A stretch of DNA of 6,722 nt, taken from contig JAGNNG010000100.1 in the NCBI GenBank assembly GCA_017990795.1, forward strand, positions 1 to 6,722, written 5' to 3'. The notes under the pieces were generated by a model. That model made no database searches, was not told the DNA's origin, and was given only the letters and a program-made list of their open reading frames with translations. The position numbers were made by a program, and so were the translations under genes. Of this stretch, positions 6,393 through 6,722 are shown one piece after another (position 1 is the stretch's first letter; each line of letters starts with the position of its first letter). The stretch is from Deltaproteobacteria bacterium. GTDB taxonomy: Bacteria; Myxococcota_A; Polyangia; Palsa-1104; JAEUJZ01.

Positions 6393-6722
6393 CTACTTAT
6401 CTGCGTCAAGCTCCGCCTGCGGCAGCGTTACATAGCGCAGTAGCAGTAGCGCGGGGATTCCTAGTAGCGCTGTGACATATAGAAAAGTCGACCAGCCAAA
6501 GCGCTCGACAAAAAAGCCGCTGCCACCCGAAAGGACGCGGCCCAGCACCCCGCTAGCGCTGCTAAGTAAAGCTGCCTGCGTGGCAGAGTAGCGACGGTTG
6601 CAGAGTCGAATAAGCAGGGCACCGCTGGCCGCTACGGCCAGACCTGAGCACAGCTGATCGATACCGACCACCACATACAACATCGTCAGCGCAGGCCCAG
6701 TACCGACCAGCTGAACGTAGCC
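6393..6722 (-). CDS. AmpG-like MFS transporter, C-terminal fragment
   Basis: Minus-strand frame open from the right edge to TAG at 6393-6395, giving the last 109 residues; the N-terminal ~300 or more residues lie outside. The ATG at 6683 is internal, since in-frame coding continues to the window edge (GYVQLVGTGPALT). It reads as the last transmembrane helices of an AmpG-family major facilitator: a helix with the pattern D-x-L-C-S-G-L-A-V-A-A-S-G, then L-C-N-R-R-Y-S-A-T-Q-x-A-L-L-S-S, then a Gly-rich helix, E-R-F-G-W near the membrane face, a final hydrophobic helix (LYVTALLGIPALLLL) and a short charged tail. The (R/Y)-(Y/F)-(S/T)-ATQ-x-AL-x-SS block is characteristic of AmpG, which imports anhydro-muropeptides into the cytoplasm for wall recycling. 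Related MFS permeases share it, so the substrate is not certain. Confidence 0.8.
   Translation of the reverse strand, partial: GYVQLVGTGPALTMLYVVVGIDQLCSGLAVAASGALLIRLCNRRYSATQAALLSSASGVLGRVLSGGSGFFVERFGWSTFLYVTALLGIPALLLLRYVTLPQAELDADK

Noticed and set aside
1..6722. CRISPR array, tRNA, rRNA, transposase or toxin-antitoxin pair
   Set aside because: No spaced direct repeats, no cloverleaf or rRNA-like stretch and no recombinase motifs were seen on either strand.

Overview
The window is GC-rich (roughly 60% by eye) and carries four genes plus one gene remnant. Lipoprotein-like signal peptides, an Asp/Leu/Ala-rich linker after the lipid-anchor cysteine, a Gly-rich DUF11 surface protein, an IPT/TIG + FG-GAP propeller lipoprotein and a two-part Cys-rich cytosolic protein together suggest a myxobacterium-like member of the Myxococcota (former Deltaproteobacteria). 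This is inferred from protein style; there is no rRNA or other marker gene to confirm it.

Layout. Positions 1-2765 (minus strand) hold the N-terminal 921 codons of a very large secreted or surface lipoprotein: signal peptide, a domain with an IIQMQGA-type motif, a long Gly-rich region, then at least three DUF11 repeats. The gene is open at the left edge. Positions 2766-3141 are a divergent intergenic region with a perfect 8-bp hairpin in the leader of the minus-strand gene. Positions 3142-4593 (plus) encode a 483-aa protein with two spaced-apart Cys clusters resembling the zinc-binding halves of PDCD2/DUF1963-like proteins. Its stop codon overlaps, as ATGA, a 37-codon frame (4590-4703) that reads as the extreme C-terminus of a cytokinin-dehydrogenase-like FAD-linked oxidase; the rest of that enzyme is absent. 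Positions 4704-4843 hold a 13-bp perfect inverted repeat and the leader of the next gene. Positions 4844-6319 (plus) encode a lipoprotein with an IPT/TIG domain and a seven-bladed FG-GAP/VCBS beta-propeller. A hairpin at 6332-6351 separates it from the convergent C-terminus of an AmpG-like major facilitator transporter (6393-6722, minus, open at the right edge).

How the genes work together. No operon is evident. The two lipoproteins are probably cell-envelope or surface proteins on separate transcripts, and the AmpG-like permease would act in the inner membrane. The best leads are the FAD-oxidase tail fused exactly at a stop codon, the 13-bp inverted repeat beside it, and the duplicated Cys-cluster protein. 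I see no CRISPR array, tRNA, rRNA, transposase, or clear new multi-gene system.
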